A stretch of DNA of 64,000 nucleotides. It comes from Bryobacteraceae bacterium (GTDB lineage: Bacteria; Acidobacteriota; Terriglobia; Bryobacterales; Bryobacteraceae). Below the pieces are notes generated by a model that did not search any database, was not told the origin of the DNA, and saw only the letters and a program-made list of their open reading frames with translations. The DNA lies in NCBI GenBank assembly GCA_025056455.1, contig JANWVY010000007.1:62001-126000 (forward strand). Reading direction: 5' to 3'. Position numbers and translations under genes: made by a program. Shown piece by piece: positions 9,429 through 18,025 of this stretch (position 1 is its first letter; each line of letters starts with the position of its first letter).

Positions 9429-10616
9429 ATGAACCGCCGAATCTTTCTTACAACTAGTCTCTTCACCACCGCCTGGAACGCCTTGGCGCAGCTCGCAACC
9501 AAACTGCCGCCGCCATTTCATACACCCTCGGCCAACAACCGGCCCCGCGTAATTCCCCGTCCCAACGGCGCCCAGCTGTCTTTGCCCAGCGGTTTTCACA
9601 TCGAGGAGTACGCCAGCGATGGTTTCGAACGCCCCCGTTTTATGCTCGCTGGGCCTTCGGGGGAACTCTTGGTCACGGACTCGGTTGCAAACGGCAAGGT
9701 CCATCTCTTAATTGACAAAAACCGGGATTTTCGCGTGGACGAGCGCAAGGTTTTGCTGAGCGGTTTGGACCGGCCCTACGGTCTTGCCTGGTGGAAGGAT
9801 TATCTCTATGTAGCTGAAACGACTTCAGTTAAGCGTTACAAATATGACCGGGCAAACATGACCGTGGAGGGCGGCGAGGAGATTTTTCCGATGAAGGATT
9901 TTGGCAAAGGGCACTGGACCCGGAGCCTGCTGTTTGATCGCAAAGGCGAAAAGCTCTACATTGGCGTGGGTTCAGAGTCCAATGTGAGTCCCGGCGAACC
10001 GGAGCGCCGGGCCGCAATCAACCGCGTCAACCCGGATGGCTCCGGTCACGAGCTCTTCGCTACAGGTGTCCGTAATCCCATTGGCATGCGTTGGTATCCA
10101 GGCACCGATACGCTGTGGGCCGCCGTGCAGGAACGCGATGGGCTTGGCGATGATCTGGTGCCAGACTATCTCACCGCAATTCAGCCCGGTGGCTTTTACG
10201 GCTGGCCCTATAGCTACTTCGGCCCGAACGAAGACCCCCGCAACAAAGGATTGCGGGAGGACTTGGTCAAAAAGACGATCGTCCCAGATGTTTCTCTCGG
10301 CGCCCACGTCGCCGTGCTTGACTTTATCTTTTACCAGGGCAAACAATTCCCGGCCCGCTATCGTGGCGGCGCCTTTCTGGCTTTCCATGGCTCGTGGAAC
10401 CGCTCGGAGCGGGTCGGCTACTCTGTACACTTTGTGCCATTCCGAAAGGGCAAGCCAGCGGGTCCGCCAGAACCATTTTTAACGGGCTGGATGCTGGATC
10501 CGAAAAAGCAGGAAGTTTGGGGGCGTCCGGTTGCGGTTCATGAACTTCCCGACGGGAGTCTTTTGGTCTCAGACGACGGTGGGAATAAGATTTGGCGCGT
10601 CTCTTACAAGGGTTGA
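9429..10616 (+). CDS. PQQ-dependent sugar/sorbosone dehydrogenase-like beta-propeller protein
   Basis: Probably a periplasmic quinoprotein dehydrogenase oxidising a sugar or related alcohol/aldehyde. The N-terminus MNRRIFLTTS resembles a twin-arginine signal. Family features include LPSGFHIEEYA, the conserved GLDRPYGLAW, the VGSESNVSPGE loop, GVRNPIGMRW, and the C-terminal LVSDDGGNKIWRV that is typical of the sorbosone dehydrogenase fold. The 395-aa length is normal. Its 3' end overlaps the next gene, a heptaheme cytochrome c, by 25 bases, so the two products probably form a dehydrogenase-electron acceptor pair. Substrate and true PQQ use cannot be read from the sequence. Confidence 0.85.
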   Translation: MNRRIFLTTSLFTTAWNALAQLATKLPPPFHTPSANNRPRVIPRPNGAQLSLPSGFHIEEYASDGFERPRFMLAGPSGELLVTDSVANGKVHLLIDKNRDFRVDERKVLLSGLDRPYGLAWWKDYLYVAETTSVKRYKYDRANMTVEGGEEIFPMKDFGKGHWTRSLLFDRKGEKLYIGVGSESNVSPGEPERRAAINRVNPDGSGHELFATGVRNPIGMRWYPGTDTLWAAVQERDGLGDDLVPDYLTAIQPGGFYGWPYSYFGPNEDPRNKGLREDLVKKTIVPDVSLGAHVAVLDFIFYQGKQFPARYRGGAFLAFHGSWNRSERVGYSVHFVPFRKGKPAGPPEPFLTGWMLDPKKQEVWGRPVAVHELPDGSLLVSDDGGNKIWRVSYKG

Positions 10617-11203
10617 TTTGGATTTGGTCGGCAGCTTCAGCAGCTGATTTCTCTCATCAGCAGCACCTCGCTTTTCAGCCCGAATGCACGGTATGCCATC
10701 CGGCGGCGCGTTCGAGCCGCTCCCCGGCGGATAACCTGTTGCCCCGACCTGAGGTCTGCCGCTCCTGCCACGCTGAGGTTTCGATTGGTAAACCGAAGAC
10801 CCTGCGAGTAGTCTCTTTTAGTCACGAGCAGCACGGAAAACTCGGCAACTTGTCATCTGTATTCAGAGCCGCTGTCGCCTCACAAAGCTACTTGGGAGAG
10901 CCCGATGACTGGCTCAAGCGGGGTGATCGAGGCCATGAATGTCTGGCTTGCCATCGCGGCATTGCCACCTCGGTTTCCATCCCCAGTGAGGCCAAGTCCC
11001 ATTTTCCAGCCATGGCCGATTGCCTCGTCTGCCACAACAAAATTGATCCTCCTTTTAGTTGTGAAACGTGCCACCTGGGCGACAAATCGCTCAAGCCTGC
11101 CTCGCACACACCGGATTATTTAGACTCCCACACCAAGCGGTCCTTCAAACAAGGCTGTGCGCTGTGCCATGGCAGAAAATTCACTTGCCTTGGCTGTCAC
11201 TGA
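10592..11203 (+). CDS. Periplasmic heptaheme cytochrome c (c3/c7-like)
   Basis: Seven CxxCH heme-binding motifs are present in 203 residues: CTVCH, CRSCH, CLACH, CLVCH, CETCH, CALCH and CLGCH, the last ending the protein. Additional His residues such as SHQQH and SHEQHG could be distal ligands, as in c3/c7 cytochromes. The start is a TTG at 10592 inside the 3' end of the dehydrogenase gene; it gives a plausible signal peptide (MARLLQGLIWIW, cleavage near SAASA|AD). No stronger start lies between the stop and the first heme motif, so translation is likely coupled. It probably takes electrons from the overlapping dehydrogenase. Confidence 0.87.
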   Translation: MARLLQGLIWIWSAASAADFSHQQHLAFQPECTVCHPAARSSRSPADNLLPRPEVCRSCHAEVSIGKPKTLRVVSFSHEQHGKLGNLSSVFRAAVASQSYLGEPDDWLKRGDRGHECLACHRGIATSVSIPSEAKSHFPAMADCLVCHNKIDPPFSCETCHLGDKSLKPASHTPDYLDSHTKRSFKQGCALCHGRKFTCLGCH

Positions 11204-12350
11204 TGGCGACCGTTTCGACGCGGCAATCCCCGACAATCAGGGCACGCTCTCGCCGGTCTTGCTCGTCCGGTGGCAAGGCTCGGTTGACGCGAAAATCGAC
11301 CTGGACGGAGTCTGAATTCGCAGGGTGGGGAACTTCAAGCACCCAGCTGTGCTCGCCGCTGACGTGCAGCTGGTAGCGGCTCAGCAGCTGGCCGCTTGAA
11401 AACGCTTCAATTCGCAGCGGATCGCTTGCGTCAATCATCTGCTCCAGAGCAAACAATTTCAAGCTAATCCGGTACACAAAGCCTATGGCCAGCGGATCAA
11501 GGCCGAGCGAGAATTCCGCTTCCACCCACCTCCAACCCTCGCCTTCGGCTTGATGCCACCCTTGGAGCAGGCGGAGATGGTTCATGGCCCAAACGCTGCG
11601 AAGGAGGTAGAAGGCACGCTCGTCGCCTTCTAAACTCACGGGGTCGGATTCCGGAGTGAGCGAAACCCGGAACGATCGGACTACTTCAAACTTCGAGCGC
11701 GCGATCATGCGCCGCAGGCAAGCGTCGGTGAAGATCCAGAAGTTGCTGTTGTCCGCATTGAGCTGATCTTCTTCCAAAAGGAAGGCGACGGGTACGGTGT
11801 CAATCCGGCCCGGAAGCCCGGGCGCTGTAGCCATGATCCGGCTGCTGAGGATTACCCAATCGCAGCACCGCGCCAGTTGATCGAGGAGGACGAAGGGATT
11901 TTTGAGGTGATAGATGACCCCCAGGGCGAGGCCCAGTCCGAACCGCAGTTGTGGGAGACGGCACTGCTCGTCGATGTTCAAGGCACGCAAACAGAGCGAG
12001 GATCCCAGCGCCTGGCGCAAAGCCTCGACCCCCTGCAAGCCGTTGAAGTTCGTCGTGGGATTGTCAATGGCGTGCACGGCATAGCCGAGATGCTCGAGAA
12101 AGAAGCTGAGATCGCCGTCGCCGCAACCGACATCGAGACAGGGTTTTCCTCCCACCAGGTGGTCCAGAGCGGCTCGGCTCCCGCCGTCAAGCAGCGTTTC
12201 CAGATGCTGAACGTTGCTAAGCGAGTCGTAGGGATACCAGGCGATCTCTGGGAACTGGGCCTTGGCTCTTCGCAGCGTCTCGCGGAACTCGATGGCGCGG
12301 CGCACCAGCTCGCCTTGGCTTGTGCCGCGTTGAAAAATCTTCCATCTCAA
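11181..12350 (-). CDS. SAM-dependent methyltransferase, CmoB/DUF1698-like core with extra C-terminal domain
   Basis: Class I methyltransferase with SAM-binding motif I LDVGCGDGDLSFFLE near residue 95, motif II acidic position in VHAIDNP and a motif IV-like region LGLALGVIYHLKNP. The GVIYHLKNP and preceding WYPYD segments resemble tRNA-modifying CmoB/DUF1698 relatives, but small-molecule methyltransferases share them. About 190 further residues after the core have no motif I recognise. The start is a TTG at 12350, preceded by a TAAGCT box 6 bases upstream and no ribosome binding site. The 3' end overlaps the cytochrome gene on the other strand by 23 bases. Substrate unknown. Confidence 0.75.
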   Translation of the reverse strand: MRWKIFQRGTSQGELVRRAIEFRETLRRAKAQFPEIAWYPYDSLSNVQHLETLLDGGSRAALDHLVGGKPCLDVGCGDGDLSFFLEHLGYAVHAIDNPTTNFNGLQGVEALRQALGSSLCLRALNIDEQCRLPQLRFGLGLALGVIYHLKNPFVLLDQLARCCDWVILSSRIMATAPGLPGRIDTVPVAFLLEEDQLNADNSNFWIFTDACLRRMIARSKFEVVRSFRVSLTPESDPVSLEGDERAFYLLRSVWAMNHLRLLQGWHQAEGEGWRWVEAEFSLGLDPLAIGFVYRISLKLFALEQMIDASDPLRIEAFSSGQLLSRYQLHVSGEHSWVLEVPHPANSDSVQVDFRVNRALPPDEQDRRERALIVGDCRVETVAISDSQGK

Positions 12351-12356
12351 GGCATC

Positions 12357-12362
12357 AGCTTA
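12357..12362 (-). promoter_or_regulatory. Candidate -10 box for leaderless methyltransferase mRNA
   Basis: TAAGCT lies exactly 6 bases before the TTG start at 12350, in the 28-base gap after comEC; no Shine-Dalgarno sequence is present. Confidence 0.4.
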
Positions 12363-12378
12363 TCATTGCGGGCCGGCT

Positions 12379-14874
12379 CTAAAAGGGGGCAAGCGGCCCA
12401 GACCGCCTACCTTCCAGCCGGCGTTCCACCGAGATGCGCCTGCCATCACTGCGTAAAGTGACCAAGCCGTGGCGATCGGTACGGTACACCTGAATGTGGC
12501 GTTGTCGTAGCCGTTCTAAGACGCTCGGGTGAGGATGACGAAAAAAGTTGTCCTCCCCGGCCGATATCAACGCGAAGCTAGGATGCAGAGCGTCCAGCAG
12601 CGAATCGGTGGAAGACGTACGGCTGCCGTGGTGGGCCACTTTGAGAACTTGACAAGGTTTTAAATCCTCGAGCATCTCCACTTCGCCTGGCCGTTCGAGA
12701 TCGCCTGTCAACAAGAAGCACGTCTCACCGTAGTCCAAACGCAGGACGAGCGAGTCATGGTTGGTAGGGGTCATCCATTTGGGCTGGTAATCAACAGGAG
12801 GTGCGAGCACGCGAACCATCACCGGCCCGATTGACTGCGTGTGACCTTTGCGTAAGCTGCGGATACGAATGGACTGGCGCTGGGCCTCGGCTTGTAACTG
12901 GCTCCAGGATTCGCTTTCTGGCGTTGCGCCGACCCACAACTCGCGAGGCTTGAAGTTGCGGATCAGGGCGAGAAGTCCGGCCGCGTGGTCATCGTGCTGG
13001 TGGGTGTTGGCGATGTAATCGACTCTCCGGATTGAGCGGCTCAACAGATAAGGCGTGACGACGTCTTCACCAATGTCCAAGCGTGGCTTTGCGCCGGTTT
13101 TACCGAGCGAAGGGATTCCACCTCCATCAACGATCATCCACTGTCCGTCGGGAAACCCAACGAGCAGGCTTTCGCCTTGACCAACGTCGATCATCGTGAC
13201 TTCGAGCACACGGGCCTGGCTCTGCGGAGGAAAGGGATGCCAGACGATGAGGGCCAGTAGGGACACAGTTGGAATGAAAAGTAGCCGTTTCCCCAGCAAA
13301 GCGAGTGCGCCGAGCGAGACAACAAAAGCGGTGGCCAGCCACCAAGGCGGATCCGGGACGAGCCAGTTCGGTTCTCGGGCCGCATGCCAGCGAGCGAAGT
13401 TGCCCGACACATGCACGAGTCCCTGTGCCAGCCACACCGGGAGCGGCCAGCCGGTCAGCGCAGCTAGAAAGCCTACCGGAACGGCGAGTGTCAACAAGGG
13501 TGTCACGAGCAGGTTGGCCGTGACCGCCGTGAGCGAAAGGCGGTGGAAATAAAAAATTACCGGCAAGGCAAGTCCAAGCTGAACAGCGAGCGAAACCAGG
13601 ACCGTTTCTGTTGCTGCCAGCGAACACCACGCCGCTAGGCGCACGAGCCCGAGGCTAATCGTGAAGCGCAACCCTGTCACATGATGGAGGGTTTCCGCGA
13701 TCAACCGCAGTTCGATGCGGAACTGCGCCTGGTGTGGCTCGAGGTGGAGGTCGCGATCCGTCTCCAAGAGTCCGTGCAGAGCTTGGCGAAGCCGTGTGGT
13801 GCTGGCCTCCAAGGCCGGTGAGGCCAGCGCCGCTAGCGCGAGGACCGAAAGGAACGAAAACTGGAAACTCGCCTCACGGCAACTCTCTGGGTCAGCGAGC
13901 AGAAAAATGACGACAACGGCGGCAAGCAAATTCAAGGGACGGCATCCTCGGAAAAAGAACCGGCCGATAGCAAACAGCGTGAAGCCGGCTGCCGCCCGCA
14001 TCAGAGGGATTTGCCAGCCGCAGATCCCCACATAAGCCCAGGCAAGAAGAGCCGCGAGCAGCTGGGCTGAAGTTCTTCTTCGCACAACCACGCTCAGCAA
14101 GGGCACGAGGACTGCCGCCACGATGGTCAAGTGAAGGCCCGAAATGACGATGGCATGGTATGTTCCTGTACGGCGAAAATCCTCCACCCATACCCGCTCA
14201 AGCCGTGAAGAGTCACCGACGAGGAGCGCTTGCAGCATGGCTGCCGTGTAGGGATCATCCGCGTAAAGCTGCTCCAGGCGGTCGAAGATCAACGCGCGAG
14301 TGTGGTAAAGCGCAGCTTGCCACGGGTTGCCGCAGTCTCCCAAAAGCCGGGGAGCGGCACCGCGGCGTACGGTTGCGGTCCAGAAGATCTTGCGGCGCGC
14401 CAAATAAGCTTCGTAATCAAATGACCCAGGATTTTCAAAATTCCGTGGCTGCCGGAGTCGCGCCTGCACTTCCAGCCGCTGGCCATAGGCGATCCGGGGT
14501 GGCTTTTCGTCCTCCTCGAAATAGAAACTCACCTGCACGCGCGCCCCGGGCGCTAACTCCAGGATGAATTGCACGCGGTTTTCAAACCAGGCGGGAGGAG
14601 CCACAACACAGCCCTCCAACATCACTACGCTTCCAGACTCGACGGGAAGTGCTGGCCGCGGGCCTGGTCGCCGCCAGCAAGCAAGAAAAACCCCAAGGCT
14701 TAAGATGAACACACAGAGATACGCCAGGCGATAGGTTGAGAAAGCGAGCGCCAAAAGTCCGCAAACGAGCAAGAGGAGGAGTTTGTGCAGCTCAAATCCG
14801 AGCGCGTGCCCGGTTACGATTCCAGCCAGTAAGCACAGCGCCGGCAACAGCAAAGGATTAGCCCGAAGGCGCAT
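12379..14874 (-). CDS. comEC: ComEC/Rec2 DNA uptake channel with metallo-beta-lactamase domain
   Basis: Inner-membrane channel for single-stranded DNA during natural transformation. The 831-residue protein has an N-terminal membrane/DUF4131 region, a central ComEC competence domain of many hydrophobic segments (for example YHAIVISGLHLTIVAAVL, the signature SGLHLT), and a C-terminal metallo-beta-lactamase-like domain with TMIDVGQGES, NTHQHDDHAAGL and KVAHHGSRTSS. The His/Asp metal ligands in HQHDDH look complete. An ATG at 14874 is preferred over a TTG two codons upstream. With a PilB/PilC/PilM machine in the same window, DNA uptake is plausible, though no comEA or secretin gene is visible here. 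Confidence 0.93.
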   Translation of the reverse strand: MRLRANPLLLPALCLLAGIVTGHALGFELHKLLLLLVCGLLALAFSTYRLAYLCVFILSLGVFLACWRRPGPRPALPVESGSVVMLEGCVVAPPAWFENRVQFILELAPGARVQVSFYFEEDEKPPRIAYGQRLEVQARLRQPRNFENPGSFDYEAYLARRKIFWTATVRRGAAPRLLGDCGNPWQAALYHTRALIFDRLEQLYADDPYTAAMLQALLVGDSSRLERVWVEDFRRTGTYHAIVISGLHLTIVAAVLVPLLSVVVRRRTSAQLLAALLAWAYVGICGWQIPLMRAAAGFTLFAIGRFFFRGCRPLNLLAAVVVIFLLADPESCREASFQFSFLSVLALAALASPALEASTTRLRQALHGLLETDRDLHLEPHQAQFRIELRLIAETLHHVTGLRFTISLGLVRLAAWCSLAATETVLVSLAVQLGLALPVIFYFHRLSLTAVTANLLVTPLLTLAVPVGFLAALTGWPLPVWLAQGLVHVSGNFARWHAAREPNWLVPDPPWWLATAFVVSLGALALLGKRLLFIPTVSLLALIVWHPFPPQSQARVLEVTMIDVGQGESLLVGFPDGQWMIVDGGGIPSLGKTGAKPRLDIGEDVVTPYLLSRSIRRVDYIANTHQHDDHAAGLLALIRNFKPRELWVGATPESESWSQLQAEAQRQSIRIRSLRKGHTQSIGPVMVRVLAPPVDYQPKWMTPTNHDSLVLRLDYGETCFLLTGDLERPGEVEMLEDLKPCQVLKVAHHGSRTSSTDSLLDALHPSFALISAGEDNFFRHPHPSVLERLRQRHIQVYRTDRHGLVTLRSDGRRISVERRLEGRRSGPLAPF

Positions 14875-14953
14875 CAGCAAGTTCGTTGCCTCGACTAGCC
14901 AGAGTTCTCAACAAAATCGGCGCCAGCTGCATCAGAATGAAAGAAAGGGGCAG

Positions 14954-16312
14954 ATGGCTTGTATGAAACGATCTGGGCTTTTCCTGGTCTTTCTGTTTTG
15001 GTTGGCCTGCGACTCTGCGGCATACGCCCAGCTTGCGGCTCCACGACAATTCCGAATCGAAGAGTTACGAACTCCCCCGGGATTCGAGGTGACAGTCTAC
15101 GCCACGGTAGGCGGCGCCCCGCGACACATGGCATTTGGACCCAACGGGGTACTTTATGTGGCTGCGCGGAATGGCGGCAACATCGTCGCGATTCCTGAAC
15201 AAGGCCGGACTGTTGTTGCTCTGCGCGGTCTCAATGGTCCTCACAGTCTGGTATTTCGCAATCAGGAGCTCTGGGTCGCTGTCAACGATGGCGTTTTACG
15301 GTTTTCTGATCCGACGCCCGAGGATCTCGTGATTCGCTCGCCCGCTCGGCGCGTTCTCACTGCCCCGGCCGGCGGCCAGCATTCTACGCGGACGCTTGTG
15401 ATCGACGCCGAGGGAAAACTTTACCTCAGCATCGGTTCCACTTGTAACTTTTGTGTGGAATCCGATCGCAGGCGAGCGGCTATCGTGCAGTACAACCCGG
15501 ATGGGTCCGGAGAGCGCCTGTTTGCAACCGGTCTCCGCAATACAGTGGGCTTCACCTTCCACCCTCTTACGGGGCAAATGTGGGGCGTCGATCATGGGGG
15601 CGATCACTTAGGCGATGACGAACCGCCAGAGGAAATCAATTTGATCGAGGAGGGCAAAGATTACGGCTGGCCCGACTGTATTGGCAAGCAGCGTCCGCTA
15701 CGTTGGGGCCCGCAGGCCCGCACGGACCGCTGCAGCGAGACCATCGCCCCAGAGTTTGAAATGCAGGCCCACGCGGCTCCTCTCGGCATCGAGTTCTACA
15801 CGGGTGACCAGTTCCCCGCGTCCTACCGCTACGACGCCTTGGTGACCTTTCACGGCAGCTGGAATCGCACCCAACCAACCGGCTACAAAGTGGTCCGCAT
15901 TCGCATGAAAGACGGCAAGCCGGTTAGCCAGGAGGATTTCCTCTGGGGATTTTTGGATTTAACCACTCGAACCCGCTCGGGCAGACCGGTCCACGCCATT
16001 ACCGGCCCCGATGGTGCGGTCTATGTTTCCGATGACGGAAATGGCAACATTTACCGCGTCCGCTACCTAGGGCCCCGGATTAACGAAGGCGGAATCGCGA
16101 GGGTCACGGAGAACATCTATGCGATGTACGGGCAGCGGCTTTCAATCGATGGCGGCCCAGTGCGTGTTTTCGCCAATGGATTCACCTGCGAAATCCTTTA
16201 TGCAGGCGAAAATCAAGTCAATTTCGTTCTGCCAGAGACGCTTCGCGGCGAAGTCACCATTCGCATCGAAAATGAACGCGCGGCGGATGAACAAACAATT
16301 ACGGTGGAGTGA
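14954..16312 (+). CDS. Secreted sorbosone-dehydrogenase-like protein with Solibacter-type C-terminal domain
   Basis: Second member of the quinoprotein sugar dehydrogenase family in the window. A signal peptide (SGLFLVFLFWLACDSAAYAQ) is followed by the six-bladed propeller with TPPGFEVTVYA, STRTLVIDAEGKLYLSIGS, GLRNTVGFTFHP, GGDHLGDDEPPEE and VYVSDDGNGNIYRVRY. The last ~65 residues (from IYAMYGQRL) contain VFANGFTCEILYAGENQVNF and a VTIRIEN tail, resembling the TIGR03437 module common in Solibacter proteins. The ATG at 14954 follows AAAGGGG by 3 bases and a second ATG at 14963 by 12, so the exact start is open. It is divergent from comEC. Confidence 0.83.
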   Translation: MACMKRSGLFLVFLFWLACDSAAYAQLAAPRQFRIEELRTPPGFEVTVYATVGGAPRHMAFGPNGVLYVAARNGGNIVAIPEQGRTVVALRGLNGPHSLVFRNQELWVAVNDGVLRFSDPTPEDLVIRSPARRVLTAPAGGQHSTRTLVIDAEGKLYLSIGSTCNFCVESDRRRAAIVQYNPDGSGERLFATGLRNTVGFTFHPLTGQMWGVDHGGDHLGDDEPPEEINLIEEGKDYGWPDCIGKQRPLRWGPQARTDRCSETIAPEFEMQAHAAPLGIEFYTGDQFPASYRYDALVTFHGSWNRTQPTGYKVVRIRMKDGKPVSQEDFLWGFLDLTTRTRSGRPVHAITGPDGAVYVSDDGNGNIYRVRYLGPRINEGGIARVTENIYAMYGQRLSIDGGPVRVFANGFTCEILYAGENQVNFVLPETLRGEVTIRIENERAADEQTITVE

Positions 16313-16336
16313 GAAATGGCAGCTGGCGTGGCTACG

Positions 16337-17245
16337 CTAGGGCAAGGTCGATTCCACGGCTCGCGCCAGTTCCTCATAGGCCATCTTGCCGGGATGATAA
16401 AGACGCACCAGGCCGTTGCGGTCCACTAACACCAGGGTAGGCGTCGTACTGCACCCCCACACTCGGAAATTCTCTTCACTCAACGGCACCGACATTTCCC
16501 CGAGCATCGCGTAGTGCTGCCGCCGGATTTCTTCAATGTACAGTTTCTCCTGGGCCGGAGTGGCTTCGGTGCCACGAGCGGTATAGCCGTAGCGCTGAGT
16601 AGGGCCTACGATCACCAGTCCCCGGCCCGCGTATTTTTCCAGAAGCTGTGCCAAAACTGGCCCCTGAGCTTTACAATCCGGACACCAGTGCGCCCAAAAA
16701 AACAGGAGAACAGTCTTGCCCTTCAAAGAGGAGAGCGGCCGCGGTTTCGGGCCTAGCCACTCCTTGATTTCAAGCGGGGGCGGAGGCTGGCCTTCGAGTG
16801 TGAGCAGGTGAATATTCTTCTGAATCCGGGCTCGAATGGAAGTGTTGCGCCAAGCAGCCAGCTCCTGGCGCAGAAAAGAAACTCCTTCACTTCGCTGTCC
16901 TCTAGCAGCAAGCAACTGGCCCTGAACCTCAATGGAAGCGCCCAAGGCGATGGGCAGCCGGGGTTCGTCATCGAGTCCTCTTGTTTGGAGAGCGTCTAAA
17001 CACATCCGCCGGGTTTCGGCGGCATAGCGTTCAGCTTCGTCATAGCGCTTCCGCGCGAGCGCACCTCGTCCCAACCACGAGTAGGCTTCGAGCCACTCTG
17101 GAGTTACCCCGTGCTGTTTCCGGAATTCGCTCAACAGCGATTCCGCTTTTTGAAAATCATCTTGCGCGAGGGCCGCACGGACATCAGCCACCAGGGCGGC
17201 GAGGCCTGAGCCGGAGAGGGTGACAAGCAGGAGCATCACTCGCAT
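16337..17245 (-). CDS. TPR-TlpA fusion: thioredoxin-like protein
   Basis: A 302-residue exported protein. A short hydrophobic N-terminus (MRVMLLLVTLSGSGLAAL) precedes helical repeats (about 20-135, TPR-like pairs such as YSWLGRGALARKRYDEAERYA), then a redoxin/TlpA domain from about 160 with SSLKGKTVLLFFWAHWCPDCK. The active site is CPDC. A cis-Pro segment (TTPTLVLVDRNG) is visible. It probably acts as a periplasmic disulfide reductase or redoxin. The start ATG at 17245 has no ribosome binding site but has TATGCT 6 bases upstream. It converges on the dehydrogenase gene at 16312 with 24 bases between. Confidence 0.82.
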   Translation of the reverse strand: MRVMLLLVTLSGSGLAALVADVRAALAQDDFQKAESLLSEFRKQHGVTPEWLEAYSWLGRGALARKRYDEAERYAAETRRMCLDALQTRGLDDEPRLPIALGASIEVQGQLLAARGQRSEGVSFLRQELAAWRNTSIRARIQKNIHLLTLEGQPPPPLEIKEWLGPKPRPLSSLKGKTVLLFFWAHWCPDCKAQGPVLAQLLEKYAGRGLVIVGPTQRYGYTARGTEATPAQEKLYIEEIRRQHYAMLGEMSVPLSEENFRVWGCSTTPTLVLVDRNGLVRLYHPGKMAYEELARAVESTLP

Positions 17246-17251
17246 ACGCCC

Positions 17252-17257
17252 AGCATA
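17252..17257 (-). promoter_or_regulatory. Candidate -10 box for leaderless TPR-TlpA gene
   Basis: TATGCT with a 6-base discriminator (GGGCGT) directly before the ATG at 17245; no Shine-Dalgarno sequence. The upstream SDR gene ends only 25 bases away on the far side of the start, so this gene is transcribed from its own signal. Confidence 0.5.
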
Positions 17258-17269
17258 TCAGCGGCCCCC

Positions 17270-18025
17270 TCAAGCAAGTAACAGTCCCCCGTCGACGATG
17301 AATGTCTGACCGGTAACAAAAGAAGCGCGTTCACTGGCCAGCATGAGGGCGATTTCTGCCACTTCCTCGGGTTGTCCCAAATGCCGGACCGGTTGGAGGC
17401 GCAGATGTTCGGCTAGCCGATGCTCGTCCTTCCAGATATATCCACTCATCTCCGTCTGGACTAATCCGGGGGCAATGGCGTTGACTCGAACCCCGCGAGG
17501 CGCGAGCTCGAGAGCATAGCATTTGGTCATCATGATCACGGCGGCTTTGGTCATCGAATAGAGCAGGTTCACCGGTTCGGGTTTGATCCCAGCAACTGCG
17601 GCAATGTTGATAATCGAGCCCGACCCGCGTTTGCACATTTCTGGCGCCACGAGACGCGTGAGCCGGTACACGCTTTTCAGATTGGTTTCCACGGCCCGGT
17701 CAAATTCTGCCTCACCCAGATCCAGGGCGTAGCCGCTGACCAAATTGGTAGCGGCATTGTTCACCAGCACGTCTAGGGCGCCGACTTCGCGGTGAATCGT
17801 GTCCACCATGGCCTCGAGTTCTTCCAGGCGAGTTACATTGCATTGGATTGGAATGAGCCGCCCGGGAAGCATCGCGTTATCTTGGACAACCTGGTCAAGC
17901 GCATACTGCTTCCTGCCACAAATGAAAACCGTGGCGCCAACCTTGGCGAATAACTCCGCAATGGCCCGGCCAATGCCCCGGCTTCCGCCCGTCACCAGGG
18001 CGAATCGGTCTTTCAGCACGCTCAT
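17270..18025 (-). CDS. Short-chain dehydrogenase/reductase
   Basis: NAD(P)-dependent oxidoreductase of 251 aa with the classical SDR pattern: TGGSRGIG at the N-terminus (dinucleotide binding), NNAA (LVNNAATN), the catalytic Ser region and YSMTK (YxxxK), then PGLVQTEM and a C-terminal VTGQTFIVDGG. The ATG at 18025 overlaps the TGA of the upstream TIM-barrel gene (ATGA), indicating coupled translation; a longer frame to 18292 lies inside that gene. Operon context with DUF1080 and a sugar isomerase-like protein suggests oxidation or reduction of a sugar or keto-sugar, which is inference. Confidence 0.9.
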   Translation of the reverse strand: MSVLKDRFALVTGGSRGIGRAIAELFAKVGATVFICGRKQYALDQVVQDNAMLPGRLIPIQCNVTRLEELEAMVDTIHREVGALDVLVNNAATNLVSGYALDLGEAEFDRAVETNLKSVYRLTRLVAPEMCKRGSGSIINIAAVAGIKPEPVNLLYSMTKAAVIMMTKCYALELAPRGVRVNAIAPGLVQTEMSGYIWKDEHRLAEHLRLQPVRHLGQPEEVAEIALMLASERASFVTGQTFIVDGGLLLA

